This document shows positions 38,386 through 46,138 of a DNA stretch of 64,000 nt, in pieces (position 1 is the stretch's first letter; each line of letters begins with the position of its first letter). This DNA comes from Streptomyces sp. NBC_01445 (lineage in GTDB: Bacteria; Actinomycetota; Actinomycetes; Streptomycetales; Streptomycetaceae): positions 372,001 to 436,000 of the forward strand of contig NZ_CP109485.1 in NCBI RefSeq assembly GCF_035918235.1, read 5' to 3'. A model generated the notes under the pieces. It was given only the letters and a program-made list of their open reading frames with translations. It made no database searches and was not told the DNA's origin. The translations under genes were made by a program, and so were the position numbers.

Positions 38386-38530
38386 TCGTCGGCCTCGAGC
38401 ACCGCATCGGCCACCGGCCGGTCGAGCCAGCGGTAGCAGGGCTGTCTTGCGAGTTGGAGGACCCGGCACGTGACGCGTGACTGAAATCCCGTCCGTGGCC
38501 AGATCTTCCACGAGCAGGTAGACCCACGCC
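38386..38530 (-). pseudogene. IS3-family fragment fused to the synthetase relic
   Basis: The minus strand reads DLATDGISVTRHV in one frame and RVLQLARQPCYRWLDRPVAD followed by AVLEA in another, matching the segment seen at 35.6-35.75 kb (ELATDGIPVTV, RPLADAVLEEA). Only about 140 bp remain. Confidence 0.65.
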
Positions 38531-38536
38531 GACCGT

Positions 38537-38740
38537 GTGGTGGAGTCCCTCTGGCCACTGCTGAAGCCCGAAGCGGTAGTGCGGGCCCTGCTGACGGACG
38601 CCCGCACCATGGCCACACATCTGCCGTCGCTAACCGGTGGCGAACGGTCCCGGCTACTGCGCTCGCCTGACACCGCGTGGACCGATGCTGATGCAGCGCT
38701 GTTGGACGAGGCGGCACACTGGGTGCACGGGCCACCGGAG
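38537..38740 (+). pseudogene. UvrD/HelD-like helicase fragment
   Basis: VESLWPLLKPEAVVRALLTD, ARTMATHLPSLTGGERSRLL and RSPDTAWTDADAALLDEAAH resemble an internal piece of HelD/UvrD-type helicases (a segment W-T-x-A-D-x-x-L-L-D-E-A is typical). No nucleotide-binding motifs remain. Start and end are both lost. Confidence 0.55.
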
Positions 38741-39318
38741 CGGACGTTTGGGCTGTCGTCGGCGAGGAGGCCCAGGAGCTGACCGCCATACAGTGGCGGT
38801 TGGTGATGCGCCGGCACCCGGCCGTCGATGACGCTGGTGGACAACTTCGCCGAGGCGGGCCCCGCGACGCCAGCGAGCGACTGGTCCCAGGCGCCGGGCC
38901 CGCATCTCGGCACCGGGTTAACCAAGTGGAGCCGCGAGGCGCAGCCGCCTCAGGGAAACGCTTTCCCTATACGGCGGGGACGACCTGCTATAACGAAGTC
39001 CACGAGGACGGCATTACCTCGCCTCTCGGTCCGGCCCCGCCCCTGAGGCCAACATGCGCAGGGCCCTTCCCGCCACCGTCCGCATGACCGTGCCGCGCGG
39101 CGGACCCTGGGCGCACCTCACTGTGTCGGGCTCCGCGTAGCGGGATGTGGCGCTCACCAAGGGCATGAGACGAGCGCGCGGTGCCTCATGCCTCACCAGC
39201 GGGTCAGGGAGCGCACGCGACATGCGGATTCACCGGCCCTCACGGGTTTCGGCCCCGTTTCGGCCTGGCCCCGTTTCGACCCGGCCGCCGTAGCGATGCC
39301 AGCCGCGAGGAGTCTTCC
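38741..39318. other. gene-free stretch
   Basis: No recognisable protein, RNA or repeat. Composition is as in the neighbours. It lies downstream of the minus-strand membrane protein gene and upstream of nothing obvious. Confidence 0.5.
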
Positions 39319-40689
39319 TCACCGGGACACCGTCGTGGGTCCGCCCGACGTCGCGATCTCGACGCTCAGCTCGCGCCTGCCCAACGTGAAGTCCGCGGTG
39401 ACCATCTCGCCCGCCCGCAGCAGCTTGCGGTGGGCCCGCGGGTGCATCCCGGGTGCCGAGGCGACCACCGTGAGGTGGTCCTCCGGCAAACCCGTGACGG
39501 CGTAGCGCCCTTGTTGGTCAGTGACGGTGGAGACCAACTGCCGCCCCCGGCCGTCCAGTACGATCACCGCGGCCCCGCGCACCGGCTCCTGGTCGGGATC
39601 GCACACCACCCCGGCCAGGACGGGCACCGGTTCGCCGAAATGGTGCCGCTGGACCGGAAGTGCGGTGGGTACGGGGGTTTCGACGGCCGGATCGTCCACC
39701 GGCGGTTCGGCGACCGCGTCCCGTACGGCGGCGCGCCGGTGCCGCAGGAAGTCGAGACCGAGCAAGGCCGCGCCCGCGGCGATCCATGCACACAGGACGA
39801 GGACCGGCTCGAGGACCCCGGCGCCGCCGAAGTACAGGACGCCCCGCAGCGCGTCGACGGCGTTCGCCAGCGGCATGACGGCGTGCAGGCCCTGGAAAAA
39901 CCGCGGCATCAGCGGGGCCGGTACCGCTCCGCCGCTCGTCGGGATCGAGATGACGATGAACAGTGTCATGCCGATGGCGGGCAGGAACTGGCGAGTGAAG
40001 GGCGCGAGCCCGGATGTGGCCGTGGCCACGGCGGTGGTGAGCAGGAAGGCGATGCCCATTACGGCGGGTTCGGCGTTCAGGTAGCCGAGCGCGGTTCCCA
40101 CCGCGTAGCCGACGCTGCTGAAGACCGCGGCGACGACCGCGATGGCCATCAGTTTGCGTCGCCGGTCGAAAGCGACGGCGCGCAGCAGCATGGTGGCGAG
40201 GATGTAGGCGGGGATGTTCCAGGCGGTGGCGAAGTAGAGGACGGTCGAGCCCAGCAGGTCCTTGTCTGCGGTCGGCGCGACGTCGCGGATCGCGAGCCGG
40301 TCTGCCGACCCCGCGACCTCCCCGAACGCGGTGGTCAGGGTCTGTTCCAGGGACGCTCCGTTCGCCTTCGCGACGTAGAGCACCGGGTGCGCCCCGTCGG
40401 GGGCATAGCCCGCGAAGGCATCCCGGTCCAGGACCGCCTGCCGGGCCTGCTCCGGATCGGCGAGGGTGTGGACGTCGAATCCGCCGGGGTACCGCGCCGC
40501 CAGGTCCGCGTCGATCCGGGCCGCCGCGGCCTCGCCTCCCGCCACGACCACCTTCACGTGGTGTGGTCCGGGCGCGTGCAGGGCCGGAGCGAAGACAAAG
40601 ATGATGCCCAGGAACAGGACCGCGGGGAACCAAGCCGCTTCGGCCAGGGCCTTCACCGTCCTTCCAAGTGACCGTTTGCTGCTCTCCAC
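39319..40689 (-). CDS. polytopic membrane protein (DUF3533/YhgE-like) with C-terminal carboxypeptidase-regulatory-like domain
   Basis: 456 aa from GTG 40689 (GGAG upstream); GTG 40713 is an alternative. One N-terminal helix (FPAVLFLGIIFVFAPALHAP) is followed by an extracytoplasmic domain of about 140 residues, then five helices (for example NIPAYILATMLLRAVAFDRR, MAIAVVAAVFSSVGYAVGTA, LPAIGMTLFIVISIPTSGGA, VLEPVLVLCAWIAAGAALLG). This layout fits the YhgE/SNG1 (DUF3533) transporter-like group. After a linker, residues about 370-456 form a beta-sandwich of the carboxypeptidase-regulatory type (LAGVVCDPDQEPVRGAAVIV, TDQQGRYAVTGLPEDHLTVV). Divergent from a TetR gene with two operator-like sites between. 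Probable efflux or envelope protein, substrate unknown. Confidence 0.8.
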   Translation of the reverse strand: MESSKRSLGRTVKALAEAAWFPAVLFLGIIFVFAPALHAPGPHHVKVVVAGGEAAAARIDADLAARYPGGFDVHTLADPEQARQAVLDRDAFAGYAPDGAHPVLYVAKANGASLEQTLTTAFGEVAGSADRLAIRDVAPTADKDLLGSTVLYFATAWNIPAYILATMLLRAVAFDRRRKLMAIAVVAAVFSSVGYAVGTALGYLNAEPAVMGIAFLLTTAVATATSGLAPFTRQFLPAIGMTLFIVISIPTSGGAVPAPLMPRFFQGLHAVMPLANAVDALRGVLYFGGAGVLEPVLVLCAWIAAGAALLGLDFLRHRRAAVRDAVAEPPVDDPAVETPVPTALPVQRHHFGEPVPVLAGVVCDPDQEPVRGAAVIVLDGRGRQLVSTVTDQQGRYAVTGLPEDHLTVVASAPGMHPRAHRKLLRAGEMVTADFTLGRRELSVEIATSGGPTTVSR

Positions 40690-40721
40690 CGTGTCGCGCT
40701 CCGTTTCCCGCACCCATTGAC

Positions 40722-40773
40722 GTACCGATCGGCACACAAATGACGGATGGACTATACGTGTACCGTCCGGTAC
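40722..40773. promoter_or_regulatory. two TetR operator-like palindromes in the divergent promoter
   Basis: Site A at 40722-40735 is GTACCG-AT-CGGCAC, and site B at 40760-40773 is GTACCG-TC-CGGTAC (perfect). Centres are 38 bp apart. Site B lies 9 bp upstream of the TetR start, so autorepression is expected, and site A lies just upstream of the membrane-protein start. Confidence 0.8.
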
Positions 40774-40782
40774 GTTCAAAAT

Positions 40783-41346
40783 GTGGCCCGTCCCGTAAAC
40801 ACCGAGAAACGCGCCGAACTCCTCGCCCAGGTGGTGGAGTACGTGCAGCGCCGGGGCCTCGCGAACCTCTCGCTGAGCCCACTCGCCGAGGACATCGGCA
40901 CCACGAAGCGCATGCTGCTGTACTACTTCGGCAGCCGCGAGAACCTGCTGGCAATGACCCTCGCGGCAAACCGCCCCGACGCACACGCACTGTTCGACGG
41001 CGTCGCGGACAGCGCAGACCTGCGCCGATCGGCCCATACCCTGTGGAACGCGATCACCGTCGGGGAACAGGCTGGGCCGATCCGGATGCTGCTCCAGCTC
41101 CTGAGCCTGGCCGCAACCGACCCGGAGGACTACGGAGACCTCGCCGAGGAAACCGTCGAGGTCATGATCGGCCCGATCGCGGACGCCTTCACACGCCTCG
41201 GCCATCGGCGGGAACAGGCCCGGGAGCGTGCGACCCTGCTCGTTTCCGGCCTGCGGGGCCTGTGCCAGGACCGCCTGGTGACAGGGGACGCGGCCCGCAC
41301 CGACGCAGCCGCCTCACACCTCATCGAAGCGGCAGTCGAGGAGTAA
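40783..41346 (+). CDS. TetR-family transcriptional regulator
   Basis: 187 aa from GTG 40783 (VARPVNTEKRAELLAQVVEY); the open frame continues upstream to 40747 but into the operator. DNA-binding segment GLANLSLSPLAEDIGTTKRM followed by LLYYFGSRENLLAMTLA, the classic TetR helix-turn-helix. No ribosome site is visible right before the GTG, so it may be leaderless. It likely represses itself and the divergent membrane protein and is released by that transporter's substrate (family behaviour). Confidence 0.92.
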   Translation: MARPVNTEKRAELLAQVVEYVQRRGLANLSLSPLAEDIGTTKRMLLYYFGSRENLLAMTLAANRPDAHALFDGVADSADLRRSAHTLWNAITVGEQAGPIRMLLQLLSLAATDPEDYGDLAEETVEVMIGPIADAFTRLGHRREQARERATLLVSGLRGLCQDRLVTGDAARTDAAASHLIEAAVEE

Positions 41347-41789
41347 TAACGATCCGGCCCGCGGGACACCGAGCACCACGCGCCGAGATCCGCAGCCCGC
41401 AGCGCAACCGCCAACCAACCCGTCTGGCAGAGAGCCCCTGCGCAGCCGGCCACCCCCAGACGGCCGATCAGAGGCAGCAGCAACCCCATCGGTGAAGCAG
41501 CGGTCACCCGCGACCGGAGCGCGACAACCGAGCGACAGGTTCCCCCAGCACCGAAGCGGGCGCACGACGACGCCTATTACCACCGGACAGCCAAGTAGGA
41601 CGGCAACAACGCCATAGCGCCCGACAAAGACGCCCGGAACAGGCTCGCAGGTATGGCGCTACTCCTGCCGGATATCAGGGGCTGCCGTCGAACGGCCTTC
41701 GCCAGGACCAACCGGGTTTGATGCACGCGCGCCGTTTTTGCGCCCCGACCGCCAGCGTCGTTGGTCCTCCGGTCCCCCGGCCTGCCTGA
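41347..41789. other. gene-free stretch between TetR and the TnpB element
   Basis: No ORF with recognisable homology. The right part abuts the presumed end of the IS200/IS605-type element. Confidence 0.5.
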
Positions 41790-41874
41790 TCCCTGTCAAC
41801 TGCCCGGTCGTGGAACGACCGGGTTTGCTGCTCGAGTCATCACTGGCTGTGATGGGTTCGGCTGCGTCCAGGAC
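41790..41874 (-). ncRNA. candidate omega RNA / element end downstream of tnpB
   Basis: Just beyond the tnpB stop, reading leftwards, are two hairpins: CATCAC / GTGATG (41838-41854, loop 5) and CCCGGTCGT / ACGACCGGG (41803-41823, loop 3). TnpB proteins use an omega RNA that overlaps the 3' end of the gene and the right end of the element, ending in a guide taken from flanking DNA. Position and hairpins fit, so the RNA may extend from within the tnpB 3' end to about 41790. The boundary is a guess. Confidence 0.45.
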
Positions 41875-43047
41875 TCACGCGATGAGGGTGAGTTCAGGGG
41901 CCGTTGACTGAGCCCCGCAGACCCACACGTACCACCCGCGGTGGGCGATGTTGTGGGACGCGTTGTGGTCCGCGTGCTCAACGAAGCCGCAGACCCGGCA
42001 CGAGAAAACAGCCTGGGCAGGCCGGTTTCCGCGTTCGGTGTGATGACACTTCGAGCATTCCTGGCTGGTGTACGCCGGATCGACATACACGACCGGCACT
42101 CCGGCCCGCTTCGCTTTGTAGGCGATGAAGGAGCCGAGTTGGGCGAAGGGCCAGGAGTGGAGCGTGGTGCGTTGGGGCTTTCTCAGCCGTGCCCGCTCGC
42201 GGATGCCCTTCAGGTCTTCCAGGGCGATCCCGCGATCGGTGCGTTCAGCCTCCGCCACGATCCGCTTGCTGATCTTGTGGTTGATGTCCTTGTTCCGCCG
42301 GGCTTCCTTGCCCGCGTACTTCTTCGCCCGCCGCTTGGCGGACTTGGTGTTCTTCTTCTGCAGCTTGGAACGCAGCTTGCGATCCCGTTCCCGCTTGCGG
42401 TTGATCCGGCGACCGCAGTGTCGTGCCCCGTCGGAGGTGGCCGCGATGTTCACGATCCCCAGGTCGACGCCGAGGAACCCGTCCGGATGCGTGTTCAGAA
42501 CCCCCTCGGGGATCTCGCAGGTCGCGATCAAGAACCACTTCCCGCCCTGGCACACCAGGTCAGACTCACCCTGGCGGTGCGCAGCCAGGACCTCCACCTG
42601 CTCGGCCTGCCCGGTGAACCGCACGCCCTTCAGGCGGCCCGCGGTGGTCCAGATCGATACCGTGCGTGCCTGGTGCTGCCAGGACAGCATCCGGTCGTCG
42701 TAAGGCTGCGCCGCCTCGGGCCGGAAGACCACCGGCTTGCCCGAGGCGCGAGTGTGCCGCCTGGAACCGGGCCGCCCGTACCGGCCGTTACGCAGGTTCG
42801 CCTTCAGGGTGGTGTAGGCGTCGCAGGTCTTCTTGATCGCGTGCTGGGCGGCCTGGGCGCCCAGTTGCCACCTGGCCCGGATCTCGGCGTAGGTGTGCTT
42901 GCGGAGCTCCAGCGGACGTCGCGCCTCTTTCTCGAAGGCGACGGACGCGGCCCACGTGGCGGCCTCGTTGCAGGCGTGCAGGGTCGCCTCAAGTGCCGCC
43001 GCCTGTACGGGCGTCGGCAGCAGCTTCACCCGCACCACCAGCTTCAC
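41875..43047 (-). CDS. tnpB: IS200/IS605-family TnpB, RNA-guided endonuclease-like protein
   Basis: 390 aa from GTG 43047 (VKLVVRVKLLPTPVQAAAL). The RuvC-like triad is complete: D195 in FLGVDLGIVNIA, E277 in IALEDLKGIRERA and D360 in EHADHNASHNIAHRG. The zinc ribbon has C331, C334, C350 and C353 (CSKC and CRVC). The basic helical stretch RKRERDRKLRSKLQKKNTKS before the second motif is typical. No TnpA gene is adjacent, so the element is of the IS1341 type. Catalytic residues intact suggest a working nuclease. Neighbours are IS3 fragments. Confidence 0.93.
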   Translation of the reverse strand: MKLVVRVKLLPTPVQAAALEATLHACNEAATWAASVAFEKEARRPLELRKHTYAEIRARWQLGAQAAQHAIKKTCDAYTTLKANLRNGRYGRPGSRRHTRASGKPVVFRPEAAQPYDDRMLSWQHQARTVSIWTTAGRLKGVRFTGQAEQVEVLAAHRQGESDLVCQGGKWFLIATCEIPEGVLNTHPDGFLGVDLGIVNIAATSDGARHCGRRINRKRERDRKLRSKLQKKNTKSAKRRAKKYAGKEARRNKDINHKISKRIVAEAERTDRGIALEDLKGIRERARLRKPQRTTLHSWPFAQLGSFIAYKAKRAGVPVVYVDPAYTSQECSKCHHTERGNRPAQAVFSCRVCGFVEHADHNASHNIAHRGWYVWVCGAQSTAPELTLIA

Positions 43048-43310
43048 GATCAGCGAACCTATACACCTGAACGAAGACCCACCACATGTTCGGCCCCGCC
43101 CCACCCGAACGAGCGACACCCACCCCGCCCCTGACCACGCACACCGCCGTAGCCCGGCTCCGCCGGAACGCCCCGGGCCGCTCCGCGGTCGTCATGGACT
43201 GCGGCACGTCACGGCGACGCTCCGCGTCGCACCCCGTGGATGCGATTCCTCCCGGGCGCGAACGACCGGGGGTTCCTCGCAAGAATCCGCTGAAGACCGC
43301 GCTTACGAGC

Positions 43311-43455
43311 GTGGCTCGGGTGGACGTGTTCTCCCGGACAATCGTCGGCTGGTCCGCTGCCACCAGCAAGCTGACGAAGCTCGTCCTTGACGCACTGGAC
43401 ACGGCGCTATGGCGCCGCGACCGGTCCGCCCTGCGACCCGGCATCGGAGTGATGC
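43311..43455 (+). pseudogene. IS3-family OrfB catalytic-domain fragment, plus strand
   Basis: VARVDVFSRTIVGWSAATSK followed by LTKLVLDALDTALWRRDRSA matches part of the IS3 DDE domain. It faces, tail to tail, a related fragment on the opposite strand (VVDTFSRRIVGWSAATSKET). Both stop at the same relative point, just after L/V-MH. Confidence 0.75.
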
Positions 43456-43459
43456 ATCA

Positions 43460-44010
43460 ACTCGCCCTTCCGGTAGGAGTGTTGGTCGCGATCACGTTGC
43501 CACAGGGCCATCTCGAGAGCGTCCAGGACGAGCCGTGTCTCCTTCGAGGTGGCCGCGGACCAGCCGACGATACGGCGGGAGAAGGTGTCCACGACGAAAG
43601 CGACGTAGACGACGCCGGCGAATGTGGCGACGTGGGTGAAGTCGGCGACCCAGCAACGGTTCGGGGCCGGGGCGACGAAGTCGCGGTCCACGAGGTCCGG
43701 GGCCCGCTCCACGCTCACGTCGGGAATCGTGGTGATCACCCGCTTGCCGCGGACCGCGTCGGTGATCCCGAGGTCACGCATGAGGCGTTCGACGGTGCAG
43801 CGGGCCGCCGCGACATCCTGGCGGTTCAGGTGCCGCCAGATCTTCCGGGCACCGTAGACGCGGTAGTTGGCCTCGTACGCCTGGGTGATCAGGTCCTTCA
43901 GCTCGGCGTCGCGGAGGGTGCGGGCCGCAGGCTTGGCCTGGCGTTTGTGGTGGGCGTAGTAGGTGGACGGGGCGATCTTGCAGTCGTGGTCGGTGAGGAC
44001 CCCAGCAGCA
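43460..44010 (-). pseudogene. IS3-family OrfB transposase, truncated
   Basis: CTVERLMRDLGITDAVRGKR, VITTIPDVSVERAPDLVDRD, FVAPAPNRCWVADFTHVATF (first Asp) and VVDTFSRRIVGWSAATSKET (second Asp) are in one frame; upstream residues (YEANYRVYGARKIWRHLNRQ) lie in a different frame near 43780-43900. It ends at GELMHHSDAGS, before the catalytic Glu. Truncated and frameshifted, so inactive. Confidence 0.82.
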
Positions 44011-44159
44011 CGCTTCTATCAGGCCACATCGCGAAGAACGCGGACGCCGACAGGGCGGCACATCGCCGAGAAGCCCTCAACTGGCGGGGCAGCAAAGAAA
44101 AGAGCCAACCCCATCGGCATCTGTCACTGTCGCACCGTCACCGGGTCGACGTCTCCAAC

Positions 44160-44445
44160 GATGGCATTGACGCGAAGAAAGACGCCGCAGCCTTCAAGAT
44201 CTCGTTCGCCCGCTTGAGTTCGGCGATCTCCTTCTTCATCGCTTTGACCTGCGCGGACTCCTCCGTCGTAGTGCCCGGACGGGCACCTGCATCGATCTGG
44301 TCCTGCCGCACCCACTTGCGCAGCGTCTCGGTCGTGCCGATGCCCAGTTTCTGGGCGACCGCTTTCATCGCGGCCCACTCGGTTTCGTACTCGGGCCGCA
44401 CCTCGGCGACCATCCGCACCGCACGACGGCGCACGCGCACCGGAG
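44160..44445 (-). pseudogene. IS3-family OrfA fragment
   Basis: RAVRMVAEVRPEYETEWAAM, KAVAQKLGIGTTETLRKWVR and VKAMKKEIAELKRANEILKA are the OrfA helix-turn-helix and leucine-zipper region. The first ten residues are lost at about 44445, right next to the capA stop, and the end (FFAxELDRP) is replaced by unrelated sequence between 44010 and 44160, so the OrfA-OrfB junction is broken. Confidence 0.82.
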
Positions 44446-44465
44446 CGCGAGGGAGCAGCGATCCT

Positions 44466-45563
44466 TCACAACGTGAGCGTGCCGTCGCGCTCAAGCCTTA
44501 TGTCTACGCTTTCGCTGATCCGCGCGAGCGTCGTGCGTAGCCAGGCACGGTCCTGTTCCGGGGCGTATTCCAGCCGCATCCGCCGGGCCCGCAAGGGCAC
44601 CATGCGCAGTCCCATCAGCTGGCCCGTGTCCGCGGCTACGGAGACGAAGTAGGCAACGCGGAGGTCGTCGCGATACTCCTCGTAGCCTGAGATGCCCTCG
44701 TAGTCGTCGATGAAGTCGCCGCAACCGTGCAGGATCAGCCGGTCGCGATATACCTCGATGGGGCGAGGGTGGTGCGAGGAGTGTCCGTGAACGACGTCCA
44801 CTCCACCGTCCACCAGGGCATGCGCGAAATGCACCTGATCCTTGGGTACGTGGTAGCCCCAATTGGAGCCCCAGTGCACGGACACGACGGCGACGTCGCC
44901 CGGTCGTCTCACCTGCCGTACCCGCTGAGCCAGTGCCTCGGCCGCCGCGGCCGTCGGCCCTGGAACATAGGCGACTCCGGCCCGCGCTGCGGTCGCCGCC
45001 CAGGTCGGCGGAATGCCACTGGACGGCATACCGACGGCGAACACCAGGACCCGAGCGGCCCGGCCCACCGGGACCACGGCGGGCGCGTATGCCTGCGCGG
45101 CGTCACGCCCCGCACCGGCACACCGCAGGCCCGCCCCGGCCAGCGCATCGAGCGTCTCTGCCAGCCCTGGCCGGCCGAAGTCCAGGACATGGTTGTTCGA
45201 CAGGACACACACATCAGGCTGGGCCACCGCCAGTGCTGCCACATTGGCCGGGTGCATCCGGTAGTGGATCGCCTTGCCGTGCGTGAATTCCCCGTCGCCG
45301 GTGATCGCCGTCTCCAGGTTCACGATCCGGGCGTCGGGGGCGGTCCGCTCCAGCAGGACGAGCGCGTCACCCCACGGCCACTCCGGGCCGACCGGCTCGG
45401 GGATCGGGCCGCTGGCCTCCTTCGCCAGATCCACGTAGGACCGCGCGTCCCGCACGTAGTCCTCCCGCAGCTCGGGGTCACCGGGGTGCGGGAGTATCTG
45501 GTCGACGCCGCGCCCGAGCATCACATCTCCGCACAGGAACAGCGTCACCACGCCGGTGCCCAT
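44466..45563 (-). CDS. CapA-family protein (poly-gamma-glutamate synthesis CapA/PgsA-like)
   Basis: 365 aa from ATG 45563 (MGTGVVTLFLCGDVMLGRGV). CapA-type metallophosphatase-like features: LFLCGDVMLGRGVD, DARIVNLETAITG, VCVLSNNHVLDFGRPGL, VVSVHWGSNWGYHVPKDQV, DVVHGHSSHHPRPIEVYRDR and LILHGCGDFIDDYEG. These match the calcineurin-like/PGA_cap fold. No transmembrane anchor or signal is seen, so it is cytoplasmic. Capsule synthesis is the name-giving role, but most actinobacterial copies are of unknown function. Confidence 0.9.
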   Translation of the reverse strand: MGTGVVTLFLCGDVMLGRGVDQILPHPGDPELREDYVRDARSYVDLAKEASGPIPEPVGPEWPWGDALVLLERTAPDARIVNLETAITGDGEFTHGKAIHYRMHPANVAALAVAQPDVCVLSNNHVLDFGRPGLAETLDALAGAGLRCAGAGRDAAQAYAPAVVPVGRAARVLVFAVGMPSSGIPPTWAATAARAGVAYVPGPTAAAAEALAQRVRQVRRPGDVAVVSVHWGSNWGYHVPKDQVHFAHALVDGGVDVVHGHSSHHPRPIEVYRDRLILHGCGDFIDDYEGISGYEEYRDDLRVAYFVSVAADTGQLMGLRMVPLRARRMRLEYAPEQDRAWLRTTLARISESVDIRLERDGTLTL

Positions 45564-46138
45564 GTGAACAGCGTAGACCGGTCCCGGGGCCGTCACTCAG
45601 TCGCGCGGTGCAGCAACGGGAGGTCTCATATCCCCGGTCCGCAGCGAGGAACCGGTCGAGCACGTCCAGGCGACGAGAGCTCTCCACCTCGCCTTGCCGA
45701 ATAGGCAAAGTCAGGTCCAGACCCGCACCTCATGGGGGGAAGAGGTGGCTTGAAGTGGCCGGAACGGGGAACCGGATCTGTATGCGGTCCTAGAAGTGAA
45801 ACCCTCGGCGACTGCTGGGTTGATGAACAGGGCGTTCCGTGCCGGGCGCGGGGACTGCGGCCCGACATCCAAGTCGATGCTGTCATCGCTGAGGGGTTCG
45901 GGTGGCTGCGGGCAGCGTACGACCACTCTTCGTGACGTACGGCTGCGTGCCACCTACAACCGCAAGCGGGCCGTGCTTTCCCTGGCCGTGGTCCGCCCGG
46001 TGCGCCACACGGTGGCTGTCCGCGTGGTCGCCCGTACTCCGAGGCCGTCGTCGGCCCGATGGGAGCGAAGGGCCTGAAGAGGGTCCAGCCGGGAGTCGGC
46101 GGGTCCCGCGGTTTCCGTCAACCGAGGAGGGAATGGAG
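45564..46138. other. gene-free leader upstream of dnaK
   Basis: Contains the dnaK promoter region but no CIRCE element or HspR-type (CTTGAGT-N7-ACTCAAG) site that I can see. A TTGAAGTGGCCGGAACG motif near 45752 resembles the AGTGG repeats at 12.1 kb. ORFs in it are without homology. AGGAGG lies eight bases before the dnaK start. Confidence 0.5.

Noticed and set aside
45564..46138. CIRCE or HspR operator upstream of dnaK
   Set aside because: Neither the CIRCE inverted repeat nor CTTGAGT-N7-ACTCAAG could be found by eye.
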